Below, piece by piece: positions 17,560 through 25,787 of a stretch of DNA of 64,000 bases. This DNA is from SABY01 sp964593705 (GTDB lineage Bacteria; Bacteroidota; Bacteroidia; Bacteroidales; 4484-276): assembly GCA_964593705.1 (NCBI GenBank), contig CAZQIV010000002.1:76766-140765 (forward strand), written 5' to 3'. Under the pieces are notes generated by a model. The model had not been told where the DNA came from. It was given only the letters and a program-made list of their open reading frames with translations, and did not search any database. Position 1 is the stretch's first letter, and every line of letters begins with the position of its first letter. The translations under genes and the position numbers were made by a program.

Positions 17560-19605
17560 ATGCGTAAGGGTATTTTTATAGGGTCATTTCTTTTTTTGGT
17601 ATTTCTTTTTGCCTCCGGCGATGAGGTTGACAGCCTGAATAATCTGCTTGTACATGACAGGTTTTCAAGTAAAACTGAGAAAGTTGAAACGCTCATTCTT
17701 TTATCGAATGAGCAATTTTTTACCACACAAAACGAAGCCATCACCAATGGTGTGAAAGCGCTGGATTTAGCGCTTGAAATCAATGATAAGCTACTTGTTT
17801 CCAAAGCTGCAAAAAACATTGGCATTCTTTACTACCGTCAGAGCGATTTTGCCAACGCGTTAAAAAACCTCAATATCGCCCTGAAATACAATATTGAGGC
17901 AAACAATGTTGATGAATTAGCAGCAAACTACAACAACCTTGGACTTATTTACCACCGTATGGGAAATTATATCCTGGCGCTGGAAAATCATCTTAAACAA
18001 TTAAAGATAAACGAAGAAACCGGAAACCTCCGCGGGCTTGCCTATTCAAGTTTGAACATTGGCAATATTTATTACAGCATGCACGAAAATGATAAGTCGC
18101 TGGAGTATTACCTTAAATCACTTCAAATTAATGAGGAGATTCAGGATACGAACCGGGTAGCTACAACCTTAATTAACCTTGGCATTGTGAGCATGGAGTT
18201 GGAAGATTATGATCAGGCCGTCAGGTATTTTAACCGGGTTCTGCCCATTAAAATGAAATATAATGATAAAACCAACCTGGGGAAAATTTATAACAACCTG
18301 GGCGTAGCTTTTAATTCGCAAAAGGAATACCCGCTTGCCATTTCATATTTTTTAAAAAGCCTGGATGTTTCCAGCGATATCAATCACAGGTACAATATGT
18401 GTGTTTCGATGATAAATTTGGGTGATGCCTACCTGGGTGAAGAAGAGATGGTTAAGAGCCTTGATTTTTTGAATCGCGCTTTAGCTGTTGCCCGCGAAAT
18501 GGATTCGCAGGAATTGATTAGAGATACTTACGGTGTATTGTCGAAATGGTATGAAGCTAAAAATGATTTTGAATCGGCACTTGAATATTATAAGTCGATG
18601 ACCGAACTTAACGACAGCCTGTTCAATATCGAAAAAAGTAATCAGCTCAAAAATTTGCATGTGGCGTATGAGGTCGAAAAAACAGAGAAAGAAATCCTTG
18701 AAAAGGATATTTCGATCGAGAAACTCAAAACCCGTCAGTTTTACCTGTTAATGACCATTGTTATTGCTTTATCATTGGTTTTTGTGGCATATTACAGGTA
18801 TCGAACCAAAAAACGCCACAACCGCGAACTTGAAATAAAAATTGCCGAGGCCCTGCAAAAAGAAAAAGAACAACAGCAGATTATCGTGCATAAGTCGAGC
18901 CTTACTTCGCTGGGAGAACTTGCTTCGGGAATTGCGCATGAAATAAAACAACCGCTCCAAAACATTTCACTTGTAAACGAAGGCCTGCAATTAGAGGTGA
19001 CAGAAAAGCAGATTGACCCCGAATTTATTACAAGCTCCACCAAGGATATTGCTGAAGGCATTAAGAGAATCAAATTTATTATCAACGAAATCAGCAACTT
19101 TTCGCGTGGGCAGCAACAGGAAATCATGGAATGGTTCAACATCAACACCCGCATCGAAAATGCTTTTTTGCTGGCGCGTACAAAGTTTTCAAATCGCAGA
19201 ATAGATGTGCTTTTCGAGCTTGAGAAAACCAATCCCGAATTTCAGGGCAACCCTTATAAATTTGAGCAGGTTGTGGTAAACTTTTTTAATAATGCAAAAG
19301 ATGCCATTGAAGAACAAGCCGAAAAAATGGGTGAGGATTTTACTAAAAAAATGATGGTTAGAAGTTACATAAAAGATGATTTTATTAATGTTGAAGTTGA
19401 AGATAATGGTTCGGGCGTACCCGAATCGATCCAGACTAAAATTTTCCTGCCCTTTTTTACTACCAAAGAATTAGGAAAAGGAACCGGCCTTGGCTTATCA
19501 ATTTCGCTCGGGATAGCTAAAGAAATGGGAGGCTTTATTGAAATAGAATCGGAAGAAGAAAAAGGAACCCTGATGCGGCTAAAACTTCCCTTTGTTAAAT
19601 CATGA
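17560..19605 (+). CDS. TPR-repeat sensor histidine kinase
   Basis: A 681-residue membrane sensor kinase. A signal-like N-terminus (GIFIGSFLFLVFLFASG) leads into at least six tetratricopeptide repeats (about residues 70-350, such as NNLGLIYHRMGNYILALENH and INLGIVSMELEDYDQAVRYF), which should lie outside the cytoplasmic membrane. A transmembrane helix follows at about 393-411 (YLLMTIVIALSLVFVAYY), then a short coiled coil, a histidine-kinase dimer domain with phospho-accepting H460 (SGIAHEIKQPLQN) and an ATPase domain with the N box VVNFFNNAKDA, G1 DNGSGVP and G2 GKGTGLGLS. No response regulator lies next to it, so it is an orphan kinase. Protein contacts through the TPRs probably form the input. 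Confidence 0.92.
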   Translation: MRKGIFIGSFLFLVFLFASGDEVDSLNNLLVHDRFSSKTEKVETLILLSNEQFFTTQNEAITNGVKALDLALEINDKLLVSKAAKNIGILYYRQSDFANALKNLNIALKYNIEANNVDELAANYNNLGLIYHRMGNYILALENHLKQLKINEETGNLRGLAYSSLNIGNIYYSMHENDKSLEYYLKSLQINEEIQDTNRVATTLINLGIVSMELEDYDQAVRYFNRVLPIKMKYNDKTNLGKIYNNLGVAFNSQKEYPLAISYFLKSLDVSSDINHRYNMCVSMINLGDAYLGEEEMVKSLDFLNRALAVAREMDSQELIRDTYGVLSKWYEAKNDFESALEYYKSMTELNDSLFNIEKSNQLKNLHVAYEVEKTEKEILEKDISIEKLKTRQFYLLMTIVIALSLVFVAYYRYRTKKRHNRELEIKIAEALQKEKEQQQIIVHKSSLTSLGELASGIAHEIKQPLQNISLVNEGLQLEVTEKQIDPEFITSSTKDIAEGIKRIKFIINEISNFSRGQQQEIMEWFNINTRIENAFLLARTKFSNRRIDVLFELEKTNPEFQGNPYKFEQVVVNFFNNAKDAIEEQAEKMGEDFTKKMMVRSYIKDDFINVEVEDNGSGVPESIQTKIFLPFFTTKELGKGTGLGLSISLGIAKEMGGFIEIESEEEKGTLMRLKLPFVKS

Positions 19606-19721
19606 TGCTTTTTATCTTGCTTTACTTCCACTTTTGCAGCATTTTTTTTATTAAATTTATTGATAGCCAGTGGGCAATATAAAGTGTGGACTGAAGACTG
19701 GAGACTGTGGATTGGAGATCC

Positions 19722-19758
19722 CGAAAAATAGAAAATCATAGATTTTCGTAATTTTTCG
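19722..19758. repeat. CGAAAAAT-GAAAATC palindrome, copy 2
   Basis: Second copy of the hairpin seen at 12869-12905, with matching changes in both arms (CGAAAAAT pairs with ATTTTTCG). It occupies the 289-bp gap between the kinase and metF together with a GATGCACGGGCGAAGCCCGGC tail. Confidence 0.65.
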
Positions 19759-19857
19759 TGCCCGCCTTGCCGCCAGCGTAGGCTATTGTTAAGGCGAGGC
19801 AGGGATGCACGGGCGAAGCCCGGCACTGTGGCCTGAGGACTGTGAAACAAATAATCC

Positions 19858-19865
19858 TATTTTTG
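19858..19865 (+). promoter_or_regulatory. -7 box (TATTTTTG) of metF
   Basis: TAnnTTTG match 29 bp upstream of the metF ATG, followed by CGC. Confidence 0.45.
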
Positions 19866-19894
19866 CGCATTTTATAAAACGCTTTATTTAAATA

Positions 19895-20851
19895 ATGAAA
19901 ATCGTAGAACAACTTAAGCAGGCCGGAAAAACTTTATTTTCGTTTGAATTGCTGCCACCAATGAAAGGTGGAAATATGGAATCGGTTTACAAAGTGATTG
20001 ATCCACTCATCGAATTTAACCCCACCAATGTAAACGTTACCTATCACCAGCAGGAGGTTTTTTATAAAAAGCTTAAAAATGGTTTGCTCGAGAAAAAAAC
20101 CATCAGGAAAAGGCCTGGAACAGTAGCTATATCGGCAGCCATCAAATACAGGTATCCCCGGCTTGAAGTGGTTCCTCATTTGATTTGTGGCGGATTTACC
20201 CGTTCGGAAACCGAGTATGCCTTGATCGATCTCCATTTTCTGGGCATTAAAAATTTATTGGTGTTGCGTGGCGATCCGCCAAAAACACAACGATTTTACA
20301 GACCCGAACCCGAGGGTCATGAATATGTTATCGACCTGGTAAAGCAAATTGTGAACCTCAACAAAGGCAGGTATCTGGATGAGGAATTGAGAAACACTAC
20401 TTCGACAGATTTTTCGATAGGTGTGGCAGGATATCCCGAAAAGCACTTTGAGGCGGCAAACATGGATGTTGATCTCCGGTATCTTAAAGATAAAGTTGAT
20501 GCCGGTGCCGATTATATAGTTACACAGATGTTTTTCGACAATAAAAGGTATTTCGAGTTCGTGGAAAATTGCCGCAAAATTGGGATTACCGTTCCCATTA
20601 TTCCGGGCTTAAAACCCATAACCAGGCTTAACGATATGAAAACGCTCCCCTTGGTTTTCCATATTGATATTCCGGAAGAACTTGCAAGTGAATTGCGTAA
20701 ATGTGATAACGACCAGCAGGCCTTCGAGCTTGGCGTGGAATGGGCTGTTAACCAATCGTTGGAGCTCAAAAAGTTTGGCGTTCCTGCACTTCATTATTTT
20801 ACCATTGGCGAAACCGATAACATCCGCCAAATTGCGAAAAAGGTGTTTTAA
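19895..20851 (+). CDS. metF: Methylenetetrahydrofolate reductase
   Basis: A 318-residue FAD enzyme that reduces 5,10-methylene-THF to 5-methyl-THF, the methyl donor for methionine synthase (metH, 59416-63102). Family features are the opening FSFELLPPMKGG with the catalytic-site glutamate, VNVTYHQQ, HLICGGFTRSE, NLLVLRGDPP, FSIGVAGYPEKH, DAGADYIVTQMFFDN and PIIPGLKPI. The length is standard for the bacterial single-domain enzyme. It is separated from plsC by 78 bp in the same direction and may be co-transcribed with it, though nothing functional links them. Confidence 0.95.
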   Translation: MKIVEQLKQAGKTLFSFELLPPMKGGNMESVYKVIDPLIEFNPTNVNVTYHQQEVFYKKLKNGLLEKKTIRKRPGTVAISAAIKYRYPRLEVVPHLICGGFTRSETEYALIDLHFLGIKNLLVLRGDPPKTQRFYRPEPEGHEYVIDLVKQIVNLNKGRYLDEELRNTTSTDFSIGVAGYPEKHFEAANMDVDLRYLKDKVDAGADYIVTQMFFDNKRYFEFVENCRKIGITVPIIPGLKPITRLNDMKTLPLVFHIDIPEELASELRKCDNDQQAFELGVEWAVNQSLELKKFGVPALHYFTIGETDNIRQIAKKVF

Positions 20852-20929
20852 ATTCACAGTAATTGGATAATTAAAAACCGCTTTAAAAAATTAGTTTTAT
20901 TTGTTGAATAAAATAATCAGCTTACCAAC

Positions 20930-21667
20930 ATGAAACTCGCATTGGCATACATATTAACCGTGATTCATTATTTTTTCTTTGGATTGCTGTTGTTGATTTT
21001 CCACCTTGTACAAGTAGTGGCCTATAATGTTTTTGGCGCTGAAGCACATAAAAGGTCGGTTGATTTATTAAACTATTTTTTACTACTTAATTTTTATACC
21101 ATCTTTTGCCGCTACACATTTTATGGTATCGATAAACTCCCGGTAAACAGGCCGCTCATCATTGTTTCCAACCACCAAAGTATGTGGGATGCCCCGGCAA
21201 TTGTATGGAGCCTGAGAAAGCATTATGTAAAATTTATATCGAAAAAGGAATTGGGCAAAGGTCTCCCGAGCATTTCTTATAATCTCCGCAAAGGCGGGTC
21301 AGTGCTTATCGACCGGAAAGACCGCGAACAATCCATTACCGAAATAAGCAAATTAGGAAAAAACATAGAGCAACATAATTACTCGGTTTGCATTTTTGCC
21401 GAAGGCACACGAAACAAGGCCGGGAAAATGAGGCCATTCAAACCGGGTGGAATAAAAACATTATTAAAAAATTCTCCCTCAGCATTGATTGTCCCTTATG
21501 TTGTGCATGATAACTACAAACTTCATACACGTGGTTATTTTCCTCTGGGTATTGGCAAACATTTAAGGTTTTCTGTCCTCGATCCCATCGAAAGGGCAGA
21601 TTTAAGCGATGACCAACTTGTCGCGCAGGTTGAGCAAAAGATCAAAGAAGCTTTGGGGCAGGGTTAA
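20930..21667 (+). CDS. plsC: 1-acyl-sn-glycerol-3-phosphate acyltransferase
   Basis: A 245-residue membrane-associated acyltransferase making phosphatidic acid. An N-terminal membrane segment (LTVIHYFFFGLLLLIFHLV) precedes the catalytic motif N81-H82-QSMWD87 (HX4D), the GGSVLIDR block and the substrate-binding FAEGTR at about 156-161, followed by PFKPGG. These are the four acyltransferase blocks in the proper order, and the length fits PlsC. It lies between metF and a nitrilase, both on the same strand. Confidence 0.92.
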   Translation: MKLALAYILTVIHYFFFGLLLLIFHLVQVVAYNVFGAEAHKRSVDLLNYFLLLNFYTIFCRYTFYGIDKLPVNRPLIIVSNHQSMWDAPAIVWSLRKHYVKFISKKELGKGLPSISYNLRKGGSVLIDRKDREQSITEISKLGKNIEQHNYSVCIFAEGTRNKAGKMRPFKPGGIKTLLKNSPSALIVPYVVHDNYKLHTRGYFPLGIGKHLRFSVLDPIERADLSDDQLVAQVEQKIKEALGQG

Positions 21668-21673
21668 GCAATT

Positions 21674-21701
21674 TTTGTGAAAGATTAAAATCGTAGTTTT
21701 G
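21674..21701 (+). promoter_or_regulatory. Promoter of the nitrilase gene
   Basis: TTTG at 21674-21677 and TAGTTTTG at 21694-21701, separated by 16 bp, match the -33 and -7 boxes of the Bacteroidetes housekeeping sigma factor. The nitrilase ATG follows 26 bp later, so this gene probably has its own transcript despite the short gap after plsC. Confidence 0.5.
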
Positions 21702-21727
21702 ATTTTTATAAAATAGAAATCAACACT

Positions 21728-22684
21728 ATGACATCCAACGAAACACTTAAAGTAGCTATTGGCCAGATTGCACCGGTTTGGCTCGATAAATCCAAGACCC
21801 TCGAGAAAATTATGTCATCAGTCAATGATGCCGGAAATCAGCACTGTAATTTAATTGCTTTTGGTGAAGCAGTACTCCCCGGATACCCCCACTGGACTGG
21901 CCTGACCAACGCTACCGCATGGAATTCTTCCATCCAAAAGGAGATGTTTGCACATTATGTTCGAAATGCAGTTACTCCCGAAGCCGGAGATTTGGATGAT
22001 TTATGCAAACTTGCTATGCAGAAAAAAATAGCCATTTACCTGGGGTTTATCGAAAGGGCAAAAAACCGCGGCGGTCATAGTTTGTACTGTTCGCTGGCTT
22101 ACATCAACCGGAAAGGGAAGGTTAAATCGGTACATCGCAAGTTACAGCCCACCTACGATGAAAGGCTGGTTTGGTCGCCGGGCGATGGCAATGGTTTGCA
22201 AGTGCATCCGCTCGAAGCATTTACCGTAGGTGGCCTTAACTGCTGGGAAAACTGGATGCCTTTGCCCCGGGCGGCACTTTATGGCCAGGGCGAAAACCTG
22301 CACGTGGCCGTTTGGCCGGGATCGAAACACAACACCGAAGACATCACCCGCTTTATTGCCAAAGAATCCCGTTCGTTTGTGGTTTCAGCATCGGTGCTGA
22401 TGCGCAAAACGGATCTCCCACCTGATACGCCGCATCTTGAAATGATACTCGAAAATGCACCGGATATTTTAACAAATGGTGGCTCCTGTATTGCCGGACC
22501 CGATGGGGAATTTCTTGTTGAACCCCTTACCGGAAAAGAAAAATTGATTACTGCTGAACTAAATATTAACCGGGTTTTTGAAGAGCGGCAAAACTTCGAT
22601 CCCTCCGGGCATTACTCCCGACCGGATGTTACGCAACTTACCGTGAACCGGGAAAGGCAGTCGGTTTTGAGGATTACCCCGTAA
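21728..22684 (+). CDS. Nitrilase-family carbon-nitrogen hydrolase
   Basis: A 318-residue cytosolic hydrolase of the nitrilase branch. The catalytic triad is E47 (AFGEAVLPGYPHW), K138 (HRKLQPTYDERLVWSPGDG) and C172 (GGLNCWENWMPL), and the tracts PGYP, RKLQPT and CWENWMPL are those of true nitrilases rather than amidases or beta-ureidopropionases. Such enzymes turn organic nitriles into carboxylic acid and ammonia. The substrate cannot be told from sequence. A good -33/-7 promoter lies just upstream. Confidence 0.88.
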   Translation: MTSNETLKVAIGQIAPVWLDKSKTLEKIMSSVNDAGNQHCNLIAFGEAVLPGYPHWTGLTNATAWNSSIQKEMFAHYVRNAVTPEAGDLDDLCKLAMQKKIAIYLGFIERAKNRGGHSLYCSLAYINRKGKVKSVHRKLQPTYDERLVWSPGDGNGLQVHPLEAFTVGGLNCWENWMPLPRAALYGQGENLHVAVWPGSKHNTEDITRFIAKESRSFVVSASVLMRKTDLPPDTPHLEMILENAPDILTNGGSCIAGPDGEFLVEPLTGKEKLITAELNINRVFEERQNFDPSGHYSRPDVTQLTVNRERQSVLRITP

Positions 22685-22819
22685 TTTTGTGCAAAAATTT
22701 GGAAAATTGATTTCATAAGCGCTTGCATCAAAATCAATGTTTTGGATAAATGTCAGTTAAAATCGAGTAGGGTTAATGGAGTTTTGCGGGATAATAATTT
22801 TTGTTGGTTAAAAGTTTCA

Positions 22820-22915
22820 CTATTCTGACAGAATTTCCCCGATTCGATCAATAAATTCTTTTGATTTCGGGTATAGTCTTACAACAGTTTCTTCGTCATA
22901 GTCATAATAGTTTTC
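22820..22915 (-). pseudogene. C-terminal remnant of a HEPN-domain partner protein
   Basis: In a frame shifted from the upstream nucleotidyltransferase, 31 codons read ENYYDYDEETVVRLYPKSKE and onward to GEILSE and a stop. The pattern (D-x-D/E-E-x-V then K-E-F-I-x-x-I) is the usual C-terminal tail of HEPN proteins that follow MNT genes. There is no start codon and the HEPN core with its RX4-6H motif is absent; the tail is joined directly to the last codons of the nucleotidyltransferase, so an internal deletion removed most of the HEPN gene. Confidence 0.65.
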
Positions 22916-23222
22916 CTTCACGCATTACATTTTTATAAAAAGGTGTGAATTTGTATTTCGAATTCCATTCCTTTTCACTGTATATCATCGGGCTAATAAC
23001 TTCGCCGGTGTCGAATTCAAGATCATAAAGTGGATAAGCAATTTCTTGTTCTATTTTATATGATATTTTTTCCCTCTTGAGCAAAATTAACAGATCCCAG
23101 TCAGAGTCGCTTCTCGCTGTTCCCTTCGACCTTGAACCATACAAATATATTTTGGCAGAGGGATCTTGTTCTCTGACAATTTTTTTTATTTGTGATAATA
23201 TACTGCTTTCGGCATTATTCAT
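22902..23222 (-). CDS. MNT-type minimal nucleotidyltransferase
   Basis: A 106-residue Pol beta-fold nucleotidyltransferase with the signature G29-S30-x10-D41-W-D43 (YGSRSKGTARSDSDWDLLIL). MNT proteins act as antitoxins that AMPylate a HEPN toxin encoded next to them. Here the partner survives only as the tail at 22820-22915, so this is a widowed MNT, or possibly a stand-alone nucleotidyltransferase. The C-terminal FYKNVMREGKLL is the usual end of MNT proteins that overlap a HEPN start. Confidence 0.85.
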   Translation of the reverse strand: MNNAESSILSQIKKIVREQDPSAKIYLYGSRSKGTARSDSDWDLLILLKREKISYKIEQEIAYPLYDLEFDTGEVISPMIYSEKEWNSKYKFTPFYKNVMREGKLL

Positions 23223-23315
23223 TTTTCAAATGTAATGTAAAAATAAATTGAGCCCTAAAATGAGCTCTATTTTTTCTTGTACTTCTGGAAATTGTTTGGT
23301 TTTGCTAATACAATA

Positions 23316-23350
23316 AAACATCCCCAATATCATAAATACTGGGGATGTTT
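23316..23350 (-). terminator. Hairpin terminator for the minus-strand sigma/membrane genes
   Basis: Perfect 11-base arms AAACATCCCCA/TGGGGATGTTT around a 13-base loop, followed on the minus strand by TATTGTATT. It lies 50 bp after the small membrane ORF and before the MNT promoter region. Confidence 0.6.
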
Positions 23351-23401
23351 CACTACCGCTTTGTTGGCCGGTTTTACTCTATTATTTGGGCAAGAAAAAC
23401 C

Positions 23402-23575
23402 TTATAGCAAAGTTTCCATTTTAATGATATTACTTTCCAGTTTCTGCAGGTTTTTGCCAAAGGCTATTTTATTCATTTTGTGAGAAGACCAGATTAATAG
23501 TGGCGTAAAAACCAATATAGCACCAAGAATAATGATTAAAATTTTCGGATCCTGGAAACAGGAGCCTAAATTAAT
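23402..23575 (-). CDS. Possible small membrane protein without a normal start codon
   Basis: An open frame of about 57 codons on the minus strand: NLGSCFQDPK, a hydrophobic helix (ILIIILGAILVFTPLLIW), then SSHKMNKIAFGKNLQKLESN and IIKMETLL. One transmembrane helix with a basic, helical tail looks like a real small membrane protein. There is no ATG before the hydrophobic segment; the first candidate is an ATT at 23573-23575, and the only in-frame ATG is internal (M33). It follows the sigma-membrane fusion gene in the same direction. It is either started from a rare codon or is a gene that lost its start. Confidence 0.35.
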   Translation of the reverse strand: MNLGSCFQDPKILIIILGAILVFTPLLIWSSHKMNKIAFGKNLQKLESNIIKMETLL

Positions 23576-23658
23576 TTGAAAATTAAAGCCGCTTTGCGGG
23601 AGTCACCCTCCTGACAAAACAGGCAGCACCCATCTATAAATCAAAGAAAAAAGTTATC

Positions 23659-23723
23659 ATCGAATTACACTAATTAATCAAATTATTACCTGCCTTTGGC
23701 AGGTACAATTCGTGTAATTCGAT
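23659..23723. repeat. Inverted repeat before the sigma-membrane fusion gene end
   Basis: ATCGAATTACAC (23659-23670) and GTGTAATTCGAT (23712-23723) are perfect inverse complements; a smaller ACCTGCC/GGCAGGT hairpin lies between them. It sits 50 bp downstream of the stop codon at 23773 on the minus strand. Confidence 0.7.
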
Positions 23724-23772
23724 CAATTAGATGACAAAAAAATATCGTTAACATGTTAGCATTAGTGGTTTT

Positions 23773-24393
23773 TTAAGAGGCTAAACTGTAGCCATCCAAT
23801 ACCCTGCCGGCAAGAATTCCCATGGTGATAGCCGGGATAAAAACAACCAATCCCCAGGTCTTCTCCAGTCTTAACACCGACTTTATCATTTTCGCATTGT
23901 ACTTCATCGATGCGAGGATGTCGGTTGAGTCTGAAATGTTGTCTTCTATTTGCCTATACTTAAAATACATCCCAATGATACCAATTGCGTAGGCAGCAAC
24001 ACCGATTCCTAACAGCAAAACCATATCCACGTTTCCTAAAAAGAATAATAGGATTATAGCAAATGTGAGTGTAAATCCTGCTGACCAGAACAATTTGTAT
24101 TTTAATATTTTTTTAAGTTCAGCAATACTTGAGTGTGATTCCATTTTTATAGCATCCATAATTTCATGTTTATTAAAGGTTAATACTGTATTTAAAGCTA
24201 CTTTGTAAAGCCATGTACTAAATACTGACTGGCCTTTAAAATTTCTATATGATTTCCAGGCCTGCAGCAATACTTCCTGGTGCAGGTCTTTCCGATCCTC
24301 CTCATTATCCACATATAAACCTATTACCTTATGTATTATCCCATTGTGCTTTTGGACAAGATTTATATATTCATTTTGTTCTTGATTCGACAT
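23773..24393 (-). CDS. Fusion of an ECF-type sigma region 2 with a membrane protein
   Basis: A 206-residue chimera (start at MSNQEQNEYINLV). Residues 1 to about 80 are sigma-70 region 2: KVIGLYVDNEEDRKDLHQEVLLQAWKSYRNFKGQSVFSTWLYKVALNTVL. Region 4, which reads the -35 box, is missing. From about EIMDAIKMESHSSIAELKK on, the protein resembles the membrane protein usually encoded as a separate gene after such sigma factors: a first helix pair (FWSAGFTLTFAIILLFFLG and MVLLLGIGVAAYAIGIIGMYF), an amphipathic linker and a final helix (TWGLVVFIPAITMGILAG). An in-frame deletion that joined two adjacent genes explains this best. The product cannot be a normal sigma factor; whether it binds RNA polymerase at the membrane is open. 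Confidence 0.8.
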   Translation of the reverse strand: MSNQEQNEYINLVQKHNGIIHKVIGLYVDNEEDRKDLHQEVLLQAWKSYRNFKGQSVFSTWLYKVALNTVLTFNKHEIMDAIKMESHSSIAELKKILKYKLFWSAGFTLTFAIILLFFLGNVDMVLLLGIGVAAYAIGIIGMYFKYRQIEDNISDSTDILASMKYNAKMIKSVLRLEKTWGLVVFIPAITMGILAGRVLDGYSLAS

Positions 24394-24613
24394 TTTTTGG
24401 TTTTGGTATTTATTATTTGGCTTGTACAAATTCAGAGCGAGCTTTACCATCATTTTTAATCCCCCTAATCTCACAATAATTTATCAATTCGTTTAAATCA
24501 ATTTCAACATGCGGCATAAAGTTCGGTAGCGATGGCATTTGCTGCAATTACCCGCGACTGTTCAGCACTTTTTGTGTTTGTAAAAATAAACATTTTCTCA
24601 ATAAATATTTCCC

Positions 24614-24621
24614 TACCTTTG
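24614..24621 (+). promoter_or_regulatory. -7 box (TACCTTTG) of the 38-codon ORF
   Basis: TAnnTTTG match followed by GC, 28 bp upstream of the ATG at 24650. Confidence 0.45.
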
Positions 24622-24649
24622 GCAGCCTGAAAATTAAACTATTAAGAGA

Positions 24650-24766
24650 ATGAGTAATTCTGGAATTAATTTGACTTTTGATACACACCACAAAAAAACC
24701 GGGGTGAGCCCGGGGTATGGTAAAATCACAAATCCTAATGATGACGGTTTTTTTGATGATGGCTGA
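24650..24766 (+). CDS. Possible 38-residue peptide
   Basis: ATG at 24650 opens a 38-codon frame: MSNSGINLTFDTHHKKTGVS followed by PGYGKITNPNDDGFFDDG and TGA. It is preceded at a normal distance by a TACCTTTG box and is polar with an acidic tail, without a signal or membrane segment. I do not recognise it. It precedes the two AT-rich genes 24882-26914 by 115 bp and may be the first gene of that group, or the stub of a longer gene. Confidence 0.35.
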   Translation: MSNSGINLTFDTHHKKTGVSPGYGKITNPNDDGFFDDG

Positions 24767-24881
24767 ACAACACGAACATACACGTTTTAGATGGAGGAAT
24801 ATTTTTTACAAACGTGAAAAAACTGATGGAAATAAGATTACATGGTAATAAACACAACTGTTGACAGTAATTAAATGAAAA

Positions 24882-25787
24882 ATGACAAAAACCAAAAATA
24901 AAGACAATAGAGCGACAGTTGAGGCTGCTAGAAAAACTGGAAGGAGTAGAATTATTGCTTCTACAATAGGAGCAGTTGCAATAATAATTGTAGCTTTATT
25001 AGGTATATTTTTTTCTAATAATGAAAGAAATAATGCAGAAACTAAACAAGTAAAATTAAATGATGCTTTAAACACCAAAGATACTTCTGAAAATTTTATA
25101 ATCACAATTGAGAAACCCCAAATTAATAAAGAAATTGAAAAAGGCAATTACTGTGCAGACATAAAATGGAGGTGCGTTACATCAGGATATGATAGCAAAA
25201 CAATAATTGAGTTAGCAACAAAACTTGAAAATACAGCAAAACTTGATGCTACAAAACTTAATAGTACAAGTATTAAATTTACTCCAGGGTTAGAAAAAAT
25301 TGTTGATTCACATTCAAATATGGAACTTTCAGTTTCACCTGAATTGTATGATAATTTGATAGCATACTGTACACAAATAACCATACTTACAAGGCTAATA
25401 AAAGAAAATGCTTTTGGGAATGACTATGAAATTTTAAAACAAGTCAAAAATGAATTATTGCGAATCAGCACTACTTTTGGAACGATTAGAAATAATGAGG
25501 TGAAAAAATCAGAAGTCATAAATACCACAAAGCAAAGTGTAAATAAAAACAACGTATTTAGACCAGTTGCAACCAGTTATAATATAAAAGTTAATGTTAT
25601 TTCTGATTTTGAGAATTCCATATTAACAATAGATAATAAGGAATCATTCTCAATCCCTTTAACAACGATTTCTTTAAAAATAGATTCTGGCTTACACATT
25701 TTTAAAGTAAGCAAACATAATAAAGTTTGCGAAAAAAAAATACTTGTCACCTCTAATAATCAAAATATAAATCTAGTATGCGACTAA
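24882..25787 (+). CDS. Unrecognised membrane-anchored protein
   Basis: A 301-residue protein of no recognised family. A basic N-terminus (KTKNKDNRATVEAARKTGRSR) is followed by one transmembrane helix at 24-44 (IIASTIGAVAIIIVALLGIFF), so about 255 residues should face outward. The middle is helical; the C-terminal 75 residues (YNIKVNVISDFENSILTIDN and SGLHIFKVSKHNKVCEKKI) look like a small beta domain of the PEGA kind that often decorates surface or secretion proteins. Cysteines pair up in CADIKWRC. The stop region overlaps the next gene by 10 bp, so the two are a unit. DNA is very AT-rich. Function unknown. Confidence 0.7.
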   Translation: MTKTKNKDNRATVEAARKTGRSRIIASTIGAVAIIIVALLGIFFSNNERNNAETKQVKLNDALNTKDTSENFIITIEKPQINKEIEKGNYCADIKWRCVTSGYDSKTIIELATKLENTAKLDATKLNSTSIKFTPGLEKIVDSHSNMELSVSPELYDNLIAYCTQITILTRLIKENAFGNDYEILKQVKNELLRISTTFGTIRNNEVKKSEVINTTKQSVNKNNVFRPVATSYNIKVNVISDFENSILTIDNKESFSIPLTTISLKIDSGLHIFKVSKHNKVCEKKILVTSNNQNINLVCD

